Origin: Ruegeria sp. A3M17
GTDB lineage: Bacteria; Pseudomonadota; Alphaproteobacteria; Rhodobacterales; Rhodobacteraceae
NCBI RefSeq assembly: GCF_003318255.1
Contig: NZ_QOCF01000002.1
Coordinates: forward strand, 1 to 64,000
Reading direction: 5' to 3'
Length of the DNA stretch: 64,000 nt
Shown here: in pieces, positions 35,867 to 45,331 of the stretch
Position numbering within the stretch: position 1 is the first letter of the stretch
Layout of the letters: each line of letters opens with the position of its first letter
Notes under the pieces: generated by a model
The model's database searches: none
What the model saw: only the letters and a program-made list of their open reading frames with translations
What the model was told of the DNA's origin: nothing
Made by a program: the position numbers and the translations under genes

Positions 35867-36646
35867 TCAACCCTTTTTACGCACCACGACGATAAATTGG
35901 GTCATGGAGAAAAAGAAGCGCCCAACTTTTGCAAGGTTGAGCTGCTCGTCGAACCACGATTGCGCAACAGTGGGATCAACATGGTCATTTGCAACAGCGT
36001 ATTGCTTCATGAGGTGCATCATCATGATTGCGAGGCCATCAGGCTTTAGCTGGTGATCCGTCATAGTGAACGACAAGACATCTTCCACATGGTCGCCGCG
36101 AGCCTTTATTAGTGCAGGCAGTCTTTCCGGGACGGAACCACTCACAAAGTGCTGGTTCCAGGAAGTCAGCATCTTTTGCATTCTGTCGGGCTCGTCGCTG
36201 AACCAAATCAAGCTGCCAAAGTGTAGATCGCTGATGACAAGGCGCCCGCCGGGTTTGACGCACCGCAGCGTGTCAGCCAATGCACCGTCTACGTCTTCGA
36301 TGTACTCAAAGACCTGTACCGAGACGGCCTTGTCAGCTCTCTCATCCTCAACGGGCAAGCTATTTGCCGCCCCAGCACGAAACTCCACGTTTGCGTAGTC
36401 GCTGCATCGTTCTCTTGCGGCTGCTGTCATGTCAGCGCTTGGGTCGATCCCGATGACATGACCATCCGAGCCAACTGCGCGAGCCAACTCTGCTGTTAAC
36501 ATCCCGTTGCCACATCCGATGTCCAAAATGGTTTCACCGGGAGCAGGGCACAGCGCATCAAATGAAGCCTGTCTTCGCCGAGTCAATTCCGCTCCTTGAT
36601 AGGCGATTTCAAGTAATCTCGTTGTCTCAGCGTCAAATTTAAGCAA
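35867..36646 (-). CDS. Class I SAM-dependent methyltransferase
   Basis: The 259-residue protein carries ETILDIGCGNGMLTAELARAVG (SAM loop, about residue 38), VIGIDPSADM (acidic motif II) and GGRLVISDLHFGSLIW (about 140). The pattern fits UbiE/ArsM-like small-molecule methyltransferases, including sequences that act on small lipophilic substrates, but the substrate cannot be read. It is convergent with the previous methyltransferase gene and 223 bases from the AhpD-like gene on its other side. Confidence 0.82.
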   Translation of the reverse strand: MLKFDAETTRLLEIAYQGAELTRRRQASFDALCPAPGETILDIGCGNGMLTAELARAVGSDGHVIGIDPSADMTAAARERCSDYANVEFRAGAANSLPVEDERADKAVSVQVFEYIEDVDGALADTLRCVKPGGRLVISDLHFGSLIWFSDEPDRMQKMLTSWNQHFVSGSVPERLPALIKARGDHVEDVLSFTMTDHQLKPDGLAIMMMHLMKQYAVANDHVDPTVAQSWFDEQLNLAKVGRFFFSMTQFIVVVRKKG

Positions 36647-36870
36647 CTCTCTCCCCCCTTACAAAGCCCACAAGCCTCCAAACCTTATCAGAAATTGGGT
36701 TATCTACGAAAAGCAGGATGGATCGTTGAGTCTTGAACATGGATCCACCAACAATAAATGGATGCGCCGACTTGATCCGACGAATGATTTAGCCCCGAGA
36801 GCGAAGGACGTATCTGCCGTTCTATCGGACCAACTTTTTGTCGACGTTCGAAAGTTAGAACGACATCAAT

Positions 36871-37443
36871 TCAAGGGATGTCGAGACCGTTCTCTCTTCC
36901 GAAATCGGTATAGAAGCTGTCACTGCGGCATCGGTTTAAAGTGGCTTCGTCCGCTTCTCTTGGGTCGGTGCCAGGGCTTTGGACACCTGTTCCTTCTATG
37001 AAGCGATTCACGAGATTAAAGACACCACAGACCTGGATAGCATCGAACAGCGCGCGCTCTGACCAGCCTGCGGCGTAGACCGCTTTTGCGTCGGCTTCCG
37101 TCATTCGTGATGGCGAGACGGTGAGCTTTTCAATGTAAGCCAGTAGCGGTTTGAAATGATCCTCGACCGGTGCCGTATCGCGGTCTTCCATCAGTGCTTC
37201 GATTGTCTCGACCTCAATGCCGTAGCCTTTGGCGAAAACGATGTGCGCCCCATGGCAATACGCACAAGCATTCAAGCCAGAGACATAGGCTGCAATCAAT
37301 TCACGTTCAGCAACCGAGAGGTCGCTCTCGCCCCTCATCACAAGGCTTTCGTACGCACAAAGCGGAGAAAGTTTGTCCGGAAAGGCTTGATAAACACTTC
37401 CGAGTGTCGCGTTCTCCGGCAGAGATGGAAACAGGCGTTTCAT
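36871..37443 (-). CDS. AhpD-like (carboxymuconolactone decarboxylase family) peroxidase-related protein
   Basis: The 190-residue protein has the active-site signature of the AhpD/CMD family: ERELIAAYVSGLNACAYCHGAH, with the redox pair in CAYC and the histidine after it (about residues 66-87). Such proteins reduce peroxides or act as thiol-disulphide enzymes; the peroxidase-related subfamily matches in length. GAGAAATGA lies before ATG. It appears monocistronic. Confidence 0.8.
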   Translation of the reverse strand: MKRLFPSLPENATLGSVYQAFPDKLSPLCAYESLVMRGESDLSVAERELIAAYVSGLNACAYCHGAHIVFAKGYGIEVETIEALMEDRDTAPVEDHFKPLLAYIEKLTVSPSRMTEADAKAVYAAGWSERALFDAIQVCGVFNLVNRFIEGTGVQSPGTDPREADEATLNRCRSDSFYTDFGRENGLDIP

Positions 37444-37684
37444 TCATTTCTCTTTCAATCTTGCTTTGGATAACTTTGTCTCAAAGTGATGAACCAACGT
37501 AGTTTACGCAATCCTAAAGCAATTCTTGGTTCCGAAAAAAGACTCTGTAGGAAACTGCGAACGGCAGGTTTGCTTGACCGCACCGCACCATGTTCGTCAC
37601 TTGGTTGAGAGCAACTTTTGGGCCATCCGCTCGACTATGCAAGGTCTGGTTTCGACGCGCTACTGCCGTCTCTGAGGCCCAGTG

Positions 37685-38323
37685 CTACAAAAGCAGCGGA
37701 GGTCTGCTTGGTGGCCGTTTGGCTCTCATTTTCTCCATCGCCATATCCTTCGCTGACCGGCTTTTCCGTTTTGCGACCGTGCGCTGTGCATCAAATGCCG
37801 CCTGAAGTTCCTGATCTTTTTCTGAAACCTCTTTTACCGGGGCAGGGGCCGGTTTCGCTTCAGCCAACGCCTTTGCTGTGTCCCTGGCTTGATCTGCAGC
37901 AAGATCGAGGTGTGTGCCTTTGATCTTCGGACTATCGCCGCCCAAAAACTGCATGAAATACGGATCTTCGAAGTATCGGATCTTGTTTGCAATCACCGGC
38001 ATCTTGCCTTCGCGGATCAGTACAACCTCATTTTCAGGCAATCGGCCAACGTGTTCGGGCCGCAGCAGGCGAATGCCTTCCTCTCGTTCCGATATGCTGC
38101 CCATTTCCATTTTACCAAGCGCCCGAGACTTCGATTTGCTCATGACGGTTTTGTCCCCGATGGACCTGGACACGTGTTCGCGTACCTCTGAATCTTCAGA
38201 GGCCGCAAACATTTGCGTCCCGGCGTTTGCCAGCATCGCCCGCACACCTTCATGCCCATAGATGTCCTGCAGGCGCGACAGCGTTTGCGAAATCACGATG
38301 ATCCGGCCACCGAACGATCGCAT
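37685..38323 (-). pseudogene. C-terminal fragment of VirD4/TraG coupling protein
   Basis: The frame opens abruptly at SFGGRIIVISQTLSRLQDIYG and continues with ANAGTQMFAASEDSEVREHVSR, the conserved C-terminal region of type IV secretion coupling ATPases (TraG/VirD4). The Walker A and B regions and membrane segments, several hundred residues, are missing upstream, where the sequence switches at about 38324 to an unrelated gene on the other strand. The natural C-terminal tail, Ala/Lys/Arg/Pro-rich, is kept. It is a remnant of conjugation genes, in line with the relaxase at 28.2 kb. Confidence 0.82.
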
Positions 38324-38329
38324 AGTGTC

Positions 38330-38944
38330 ATGCCGCCCGAGGCCGAGACGCGGGTTGAGCTGGCCTCATCTCTGTCGATGGCGTTCATGATGATGCTGGA
38401 ACGGCTGACCCCGAAGGAACGCGCGGCCTACCTGTTGCACGACATCTTCGATCTTACTTATGGCGAAGTTGCGGAGACCCTGGACATATCTGAATCCGGC
38501 GGTCGAAAACTGGTGTCGCGAGCTCGTGCAAGCGTCAGCCAAACAAAGACACGCCACGCAACACCAGAACCGCGCCAGGAAGAGTTCCTGACAGCGTTTC
38601 AGTCAGCCGTGGAAACCGGCGAGCTCGGTGCCTTAGCCCAAATGCTGGCTCAGGATGCAAGGTTGAGCACAGACGGTGGTGGCAAGGTGGCGGCGATACG
38701 TGATCCGATCCTTGGCCGGGACGCGATCTGCGATTTCGTTTCTCGCAAATTACGGCGCTACTGGGCAGAGCTTGACTGGACGCGGGCAGATCTGAATGGA
38801 GCACACGGCGTTTTGATTCAGGCTGATGGGCAGACAAGTTCGGTTGTCTCTGCAACCTTTGACGAGGCTGGATTCGTTCAGGAGATCCTGATCATGAGAA
38901 ATCCCGAGAAACTGCGCAACCTGAATCCAGTGCAGGTTCACTAA
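38330..38944 (+). pseudogene. C-terminal part of an ECF sigma factor with SnoaL-like domain
   Basis: From about codon 3 the product matches SigJ-type ECF sigma factors. The region-4 helix-turn-helix (MMLERLTPKERAAYLLHDIFD, TYGEVAETLDISESGGRKLVSRARA) is followed by a SnoaL-like C-terminal domain (from about residue 75). Region 2, which binds the -10 element and core polymerase, is entirely absent. The ATG at 38330 is in the junction with the TraG fragment and is probably fortuitous. A function as a sigma factor is therefore not expected. Confidence 0.8.
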
Positions 38945-39113
38945 TCCAATCAGCCGCTCATGGCCCGAAGGAGACATCTGGCAGACCACTTGGATGCAGC
39001 GGTCGAATCCGCAAAGCAGCTGTTCGCTGTATCTGCACGAACTCAGCGGTGACAGAGAGCTGGATCGCAGGACAAACCGAACCTTCAATCTATGATTCTG
39101 AGCGTCCGCTCTC

Positions 39114-39455
39114 CTATTCCTGAGCGTGTAAGTGTTTTGCCCATTCCTTACTGAAGTCTCCGAGTGGGCAAAGATGATCATAGAGGTGTTGTCCCAGATC
39201 AGTCGACGCATATCCTTCAGCAACGCGATGAACAAATCCCGCCGCTTGAAGCTCTTTCAGTCGGGTGTTGAGTGCCGCAGGTGAGATTGTTTCGCACTCT
39301 TCTTGCAGCTTTCGGAATGTGCATGGGCCAGCCTCGCTCAACGTCCAAAGGACTCCCATAGCCCAGTGCCGTCCAAGCAGGTCGAACAGAGCCATAATGG
39401 GCGCGCCGCTTTTTGAACCACGAACAGGCTGACCTGGTATCGGTATCTTAGTCAC
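39114..39455 (-). CDS. HxlR-family transcriptional regulator
   Basis: The 113-residue winged-helix protein starts with GTG. The pattern FDLLGRHWAMGVLWTLSEAGPCTFRKLQE, ISPAALNTRLKELQAAGFVHR is that of HxlR regulators, though the usual N-terminal sensing cysteine is absent (Cys residues are at about 45, 54 and 96). It is divergent from the SMP-30 gene, with two identical palindromes TTGCTA-N9-TAGCAA between them; the first begins at the base next to the start codon. It most likely represses itself and the lactonase gene. Confidence 0.85.
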   Translation of the reverse strand: MTKIPIPGQPVRGSKSGAPIMALFDLLGRHWAMGVLWTLSEAGPCTFRKLQEECETISPAALNTRLKELQAAGFVHRVAEGYASTDLGQHLYDHLCPLGDFSKEWAKHLHAQE

Positions 39456-39503
39456 TTGCTATACTTTCTGTAGCAACCTATATTGCTATGTAATTTGTAG
39501 CAA
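39456..39503. promoter_or_regulatory. Duplicated HxlR operator
   Basis: TTGCTA (39456-39461) and TAGCAA (39471-39476) are inverted with a 9-base gap. The same arms recur at 39483-39488 and 39498-39503, also 9 bases apart. The two operators are offset by 27 bases and fill the space between the divergent hxlR-type and SMP-30 genes. Confidence 0.75.
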
Positions 39504-39520
39504 CCCAAGTCGATATTGCA

Positions 39521-40441
39521 ATGACCAAGACAGACACCTACGAAATCCGTGATGATCGGTTCAAACGCAGCATCAAACTGGATGAGCCGATCGACCAAAT
39601 CTGGACAGGCGGCAAATGGACAGAAGGACCGGTGTATTCTCCGACGTTCAGATGCCTGATCTGGAGCGACATTCCCAACGATCGACGGCTCCGTTGGGAC
39701 GAACTGACCGGAGCAGTCGGAGACATCCGCTCAGGCCTCGGATGCTACACGAATGGCTCAACGCTCGACCGGCAAGGGCGGATCGTGGCTTGTGAGCATG
39801 GGACGCGCAGTGTCACCCGGATTGAGCATGATGGGTCGGTTACGACTCTGGCCAGTCATTTCGAGGGAAAGCGGTTCAACAGCCCCAACGATGTTGTGGT
39901 GCGATCAGATGACACGATCTGGTTCAGTGACCCGGCCTACGGGATAGAGTCTGACTACGAAGGGTTTCAGGCAGACCCAGAGCTTGACGGTGAACATGTC
40001 TATCGTCTCGATCCGGCCACCGGCGATGTCATACAAGTGACTACTGACTTCGCCTGTCCGAACGGACTTGCATTTTCGCTAGACGAGCAAACGCTGTATA
40101 TCGCTGACAGTGGTGGCACGCGTTACGCAAGCGGAGAGCATCATATCCGCGCGTTCTCCGTTAGTGCAGACGGCAAGCTCTCAGGCGGGGATGTCTTTGC
40201 TGAATGCGAAGAAGGCGTCTTTGACGGATTTCGGCTCGATACCCAAGGCCGTATCTGGACGAGCGCAAAGGACGGCGTTCATTGTTACCACCCGGATGGC
40301 ACGCTGCTGGGCAAGATTTTCGTCCCAGAAGAGGTCTCGAATGTTTGCTTTGGCGGGCCGAAACGCAATCGCCTGTTCATCACCGCCTCCACAAGCGTAT
40401 ATGCGGTCCTCCTGCCAACAACTGGCGCTTTGCTGTTCTGA
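39521..40441 (+). CDS. SMP-30/gluconolactonase-family protein
   Basis: The 306-residue six-bladed propeller protein is expected to hydrolyse sugar or aldonic lactones with a divalent metal. Typical blocks are WTEGPVYSP (metal-binding Glu, about residue 33), RFNSPNDVVVRSDDTIWFSDPAYG (about 115-140) and CPNGLAFSLDEQTLYIADSGG (about 180-200) with the Asn and Asp ligands. It is under the divergent HxlR promoter. Its stop overlaps the ATG of the DUF1989 fragment (TGATG), suggesting an original two-gene operon. Confidence 0.85.
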   Translation: MTKTDTYEIRDDRFKRSIKLDEPIDQIWTGGKWTEGPVYSPTFRCLIWSDIPNDRRLRWDELTGAVGDIRSGLGCYTNGSTLDRQGRIVACEHGTRSVTRIEHDGSVTTLASHFEGKRFNSPNDVVVRSDDTIWFSDPAYGIESDYEGFQADPELDGEHVYRLDPATGDVIQVTTDFACPNGLAFSLDEQTLYIADSGGTRYASGEHHIRAFSVSADGKLSGGDVFAECEEGVFDGFRLDTQGRIWTSAKDGVHCYHPDGTLLGKIFVPEEVSNVCFGGPKRNRLFITASTSVYAVLLPTTGALLF

Positions 40442-40559
40442 TGGCAGAGACTTTTGTGCTGAAGGCCCGCACGGGCCGCGCGTTTCGTCTTGTGCAAGGC
40501 GCACAATTGAGAGTTACCAATACCTTCGGCTCTCAGGTAATCGACGCGCGAGCGTTCAT
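40441..40559 (+). pseudogene. N-terminal fragment of DUF1989 protein
   Basis: Right after the SMP-30 gene the frame gives AETFVLKARTGRAFRLVQG, then QLRVTNTFGSQVIDARAF, which is the first strand block of DUF1989 (urea-carboxylase-associated family). After about 37 codons the similarity ends, and the bases that follow encode a different gene on the minus strand. The C-terminal part, more than a hundred residues, is missing. Confidence 0.7.
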
Positions 40560-40691
40560 GGCTGTTGACATCGATTTAACCGCGTTCTGGGCCAGCAAGG
40601 CGATACGGTATCCGTCCTGTGCAAACCGGCGGGCAACTGATGCACCGGTCCCGTCTCCGACACCTGTAATCAGACAAACTTTATCGTTCAT
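40560..40691 (-). pseudogene. N-terminal fragment of SDR oxidoreductase
   Basis: From ATG at 40691 (ribosome site AGGAG) the product reads MNDKVCLITGVGDGTG, then ASVARRFAQDGYRIALLAQN, the NAD(P)-binding Rossmann start of a short-chain dehydrogenase with its TGxGxGTG-type loop. The coding similarity ends after about 35-40 codons, where plus-strand DUF1989 sequence begins. It lies 42 bases downstream of the flavoprotein fragment, so both were once part of one minus-strand operon. Confidence 0.7.
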
Positions 40692-40733
40692 GGCGGCTCT
40701 CCTTCTGGAAGGAGCAGCTTACTTGAAGCTGCC

Positions 40734-41556
40734 CTAAATCAAGGACTTCATATCGGCAGCGAAGGTCGGAAACGCATAAAGCGAGGACTTGAGATCGCTG
40801 GCTGAAATACGATGGCGCATGGCCATCGCAAAGAGATGGATCAGTTCGTCACCGTGATGCCCCAGAATATGAGCACCCAAGACTTAATCAGTACTCTTGT
40901 CGACCAAAACCTTGGACCAGGCTGCCGTTTCCGCGTAGGTCTTGGTGGAAAACCACCCCGACATATCAGAAACCGTAACTGAGACATCGAGACCCTTTTC
41001 CCGCGCTTCGGCTTCAGTCAGGCCCACGGTGCTGAGCGCCGGAACGGTGTAGACGGCGCTGGGGATCACGCTGTAATCCGGCCTTTTAGTTGGTCCATGC
41101 ACGATGTTGTGACCGACAATCTGACCCTCATACGTTGCGATGGGGGAAAGTTGAGCGGAGCTGGTGACAGCATCGCCCGCAACCCAGACTGAAGAGTTGG
41201 AGGTGGACCGCATCGTATCGTCGATCAGAATGCGAAGTCCGTCATGCTCGACACCTGCGGCATCGACGTTCAGCCCGTCGATATTGGCGACGCGGCCCGC
41301 GCCGTTGACGACCCGCTCGGCCGACAGACTTCGATTTCTGCCGTCATGTTCGAATTCAACGCGCAACCCGTCGGCAGTCTTCTCGATTGCCGTCACCGAT
41401 ACTCCGGTTTTGACCACTACGCCGAGGCGTTCGGTTTCCGCTTGCAGAGCCGCGACGGCGTCATTGTCCATGCGTGGCAGCAGTTGCGGTAAAGCTTCAA
41501 GGATCGTCACCTGAACACCAGCCCGTGCGTAGACGTGGCTGAACTCCATGGCTAGC
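40734..41556 (-). pseudogene. Flavoprotein disulphide reductase, N-terminus lost, nonsense mutation
   Basis: The remaining part covers the NAD-binding and dimerisation domains of a glutathione/mercuric-reductase-like flavoprotein: AMEFSHVYARAGVQVTILE, the WVAGDAVTSS FAD motif, and the dimerisation block PSAVYTVPALSTVGLTEAEA. The N-terminal FAD-binding half with the CxxxxC redox pair is absent beyond 41556. In addition, TAA at 40884-40886 interrupts the frame before GAHILGHHGDELIHLFAMAM, which continues in the same frame to the true end at 40734. Both lesions make it non-functional. Confidence 0.85.
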
Positions 41557-43983
41557 TTCAATAACGACGGCGGTGATATCGCCCTTTCGTTGGACGGGGA
41601 CGTGTTCACCAGCGGCGACCGTTCTTATGGACAGAGTGTCCAAAGCATCGGCGCAGGTGGTGGTGAAGTTGTCATCTCAGGACTAGGTCAGGTTGATATT
41701 ACGCTGGGTGCGCAGGACGGCTCGACCGGTGACGGCGGTGATGTTGACTTTGCCAATACCGGAGACGTGACCACCAGCGGCACCGGATCGCACGGGTTCG
41801 TTGTTCAGAGCATCGGTGGCGGTGGCGGCCTCGTCTCAACAGACATGGAATCCAGCCGGATCGCCGTGGATCTTTCAGCCAACAATGGCGGCGATGGTGG
41901 CGATATCGGATTTACGCAATCCGGTAATATCGTCATCACCGGTGAAAACGCGATTGGTGTTGTGGCGCAGTCGCTCGGCGGTGGCGGAGGCATGGTGGAT
42001 TCGGTCTTCCGTGGATCCGCAGGCGGTGCCGGGGCCGGTGGCACCATCGACATGGCGCTGAACGGCAATATCCTGTCCGTGGGCGAAGGCGGCATCGGCG
42101 TTCTGGCCCAATCCGAGGGGCGCGACGGAGCGGGTGCAATCACACTTGACTTCGATGGCGTCGTCATGGGCGGGACCGGGCAGGTAGACGCTGTTGCGTC
42201 TGTCGTTTTGGATGGCGGCGCGAACAACGCGCTGACATTGTCCAAAGACTCAGTGCTTCTCTCCGGGAACAACCAATTGGTGAATGGCGGAGACGGCGAT
42301 GAACAGATCTCGTTGGCGGGTAGAGCACTGGGTAATCTGGACCTTGGAGCGGGTACGAACGGACTGACTGTCGAGGAAGAGGGCGCCTTCTATGCCCTCG
42401 ATACGGTCAATCTGGGTGATGCCGGATTGATGCAGGTCAATGGCGACTTTGTTTTGGGGGCGAACTGGGGTCTGAATACGGACATGACGCCGACCGTTAA
42501 GTCGGGTGACTTTGTCTTTACTGGAAACGTTAGCCAGACCACGAACCTGACTGGAAGCCTGGCCTTTGGTGCGACGGCATCCTCGACCTTCGACGCATAT
42601 TTCCTGACAACGGGTGCATCGGGTGGCAATAGCGATCTGGTTAATGTCAGCGGTGACGCCACAATGGGCGGCACACTGACACCACAGCTCAATACGCTTC
42701 AGCGAGCTTTGCCCCTCGTCATCATCAACCCGAATGGGACAGCTGCAGATGCGGGCACCACGATTCAGGACACAGTAGTGTTGGATTACTCGATTGGCCT
42801 GAACGGTTCGACATCGGACGGCAGTTCGATTGATCTGGTGATAACTCCGGACTATTCGACCGCGAATATGAACGCGAACGAGGCGGCTGTTGGTGATTAC
42901 ATCAATCAGGTGCTGAACGGGCAGGGTTCGGCGGCACAGGGTGAGTTGTTTGCTCTGATCGGGAATATGACCTCCGAAGCTGACGTTATCGCGGCAATTG
43001 GTGCATTCACTGTGGCCGACTATGCCGCGGATGCGGTAGATGCCTACTACGGTACCCGGGTATTCGCAGACGCACTGCATAATTGCGAGCGTTTTACCGA
43101 TTACCAAGCTGGAGACGATCCGCGTAATTGTGTCTGGTTCTCCGGAGGAAGGTCCTTCTACGACCGCGAGCAGACTGGTATCTACGATGAGTTGGACATC
43201 AACAATACCAACCTGTCTGCCGGTGTCCGTTTGCCGGTTGGGGATGAGCTCTATGCCGGTTTCGCGTTGGGTCACGACCAAATAAGCCTTCGGAATGGTT
43301 CGCAGTACAATGCGACCGGTGACCGGTTCAATCTGGGTGCTTCGCTGACAAAATACACCGGCCCGTGGGAGTTTGCGGCCATGCTGTCAGCCGGTTGGTC
43401 AGACTATGACACAGACCGGTCGGGTGGGATCAGTGGTGTGCTGCCCAACGGAAACGTGGTTAACACCGTTGGCGTCAGTTCGATCAAGCACAAGATGAAC
43501 CAGCAAAACCTGCGGTTGAGTTTTGCCTATGATCACAGATTTGCCGGTGGCAGTTCCTATCTGCGACCCGAGATCGCTGTTGATGCCACCCGTCTGGCGA
43601 CGGAAAGCAACGGTGATGCAACCCTTTCGGGGATCGTCCTGCAGGATGATAGCGAGATGATCTATTCCCTGACCCCATCGCTTGAGATCGGGACGGAACA
43701 GATTCTCAGCGCCTCTCAAAAACTACGCGTAAGTTTCCGCGCCGGCGCCATCATCTCATCGAACGACACAGTATCGGTACGCGCCGGTTTTGCAGGTGCA
43801 AACGCAGCCGATGGCGGGTTTGCGAATAGCAGCTTTATCGGAGACGCCCATGGGCTGGTTTCGGCGCGATTGGGGCTGTTTGCGTTGGATGACAGCAGCT
43901 TTATCAATCTGAGCCTCGACCATATGTTCGGGGACTCTACCAAGGCTCTCCAGGTTGGTCTGGGCCTCGGGCTACAATTTTAA
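41548..43983 (+). pseudogene. Autotransporter lacking its N-terminus
   Basis: The open frame of 811 codons begins in the middle of a Gly-rich passenger with repeats such as QSIGAGGG, QSIGGGGG and QSLGGGGG. It has no signal peptide and no ribosome site; the ATG at 41548 belongs to the opposite-strand reductase sequence. The beta barrel (about residues 528-811, from CVWFSGGRSF to the terminal Phe) is complete. Without an export signal the product could not reach the outer membrane, so it is listed as broken, although the frame is otherwise open. Confidence 0.75.
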
Positions 43984-44001
43984 GCAATAAGGGACAGCAG
44001 T

Positions 44002-44481
44002 ATGAAAATATGGCTTGGCGCACTAGGGATCTCATTGGGTTTGGCACACCCTCTTGCCGCGCAAGAGAATGGCAAACTCCCGTGGTCGGTGAATTGCGGG
44101 AATCCGGGCATCGGAACCGAGCTGGTCTGTGAAATGACCCAGAGCATTGTTTTGACCGAAAACAATCAGAGGCTGACTTCTATTGCGTTTGTAAAACCTG
44201 CGGGGAAAGGTGAGACCGAAGCCGTGCTGACCTTGCCGTTTGGTCTTCTGTTTTCCGAGGGGCTGATAGCGAAAGTCGATGACGTCGAAGTTGCGCGGCT
44301 GGAGTTTCTGACTTGCGAGGCTCAAGGCTGCTTTGCCCGTTCCCCTGTCTCATCCGAATGGATGTCTGCGTTGCGGACTGGTAACCAATTGACGATCGAA
44401 AGTAAAAATACCGCAGGAGACCCGATCTCCTTTGGATTTGATCTGACGGGGTTCAGCAAGGTATCCGATCTTTTGCCATGA
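44002..44481 (+). CDS. Invasion-associated locus B (IalB) family protein
   Basis: The 159-residue secreted protein has a signal peptide (cleavage after HPLAA, about residue 20) and the IalB layout: WSVNCGNPG..ELVCEMTQSIV near the start, LPFGLLFSEGLI in the middle and the FLTCEAQGCFARSPV block near residue 100. Four cysteines should form two disulphides. IalB proteins of unknown biochemical role are common in alphaproteobacterial periplasm. It follows the autotransporter by 18 bases and was probably in its operon. Confidence 0.82.
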   Translation: MKIWLGALGISLGLAHPLAAQENGKLPWSVNCGNPGIGTELVCEMTQSIVLTENNQRLTSIAFVKPAGKGETEAVLTLPFGLLFSEGLIAKVDDVEVARLEFLTCEAQGCFARSPVSSEWMSALRTGNQLTIESKNTAGDPISFGFDLTGFSKVSDLLP

Positions 44482-45331
44482 CGGGGGAGGGTATTGCCAA
44501 GTTGTTTGAGGATGCATGACTGTGTTGCACGGATCGGTCGCTCAACGTATTCCCCGCGTTTTCTGTGACGTGAGCGACGGTCGATGCCCGACAAATTCAA
44601 TGATGCCCGTCGCGACAAGTTTCCCAAAGCTAGGTACCGGGTCACGAACTGCTCGGAATACAACGAAAGTCTCCGGTGCCGAGGTGATTGTTTGACGTCA
44701 GCGCCTATGGGTCCAAATAGGGTGATTTGATAAGAGAGTGTTGTTGGCTCATCGTAACCACTGAGGAGTGGAAGATGAGGAAGACAACGAAGAGCCCGTG
44801 AGTTCAAAGAATGGAAAGATAACCCCAACAAACCGCCAATCGAACGCCCTTAGATAGCAGTGCAATGGAACTAGGTTTCTGAATCCAAGGTGGCTAGGTA
44901 AATTCATTGACCCGGCCACCTGACAGCCATTCTGGATGTTTAATCGACTCTTTGCTTTGTTTCGAGCTGCTTAATTTTCAACAAACGCCATTCAATGTCC
45001 GCTTTTGGGGAGCTGCGAGACAGCAACCAACATCCGCGCGAAGGTCCGCAATGGGCGTTTACTACTTTGGGTCGTCAGGACGAGGACGCAGCCGTTCTCT
45101 GCGGTAGCGAGCCCGTCAGTACCAACAGTTGGAAGCAGACATTCAGGATACCTATGAACTGGGGTTCAATCTGAGCTGCTGCATTGCGTCTGATGGCCAA
45201 CAAAACTGGCGCGCTCGGAAGCTTCCGGATCTCGGTCAAATGTCGAATACCCTGTTTTATATGGCCGCCTTGAACCAATACTCTTTCTGGGAGTTTCGTT
45301 GGTGCCAGCCAATATGCGCGAACGAATGCCG
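44482..45331. other. Gene-poor region with IS remnants
   Basis: Apart from a short IS5-type transposase remnant (separate entry) no gene is recognised. Around 44773-44840 an ATG-initiated, frameshifted stretch (MRKTTKS, then REFKEWKDNPNKPP in another frame) might be a second decayed element. The remainder contains no clear signal. Confidence 0.35.
44584..44700 (+). pseudogene. N-terminal fragment of IS5-family transposase
   Basis: The frame MPDKFNDARRDKFPKARYRV followed by TNCSEYNESLRCRGD resembles the conserved start of IS5/IS903-type transposases (MPHKFN...RRRG.LT). It ends after about 37 codons and the reading frame is lost. No terminal inverted repeats were found. Confidence 0.6.

Noticed and set aside
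44322..44831. Minus-strand frame of 169 codons
   Set aside because: It overlaps the IalB gene and the IS5 remnant on the other strand and shows no domain or start signal.
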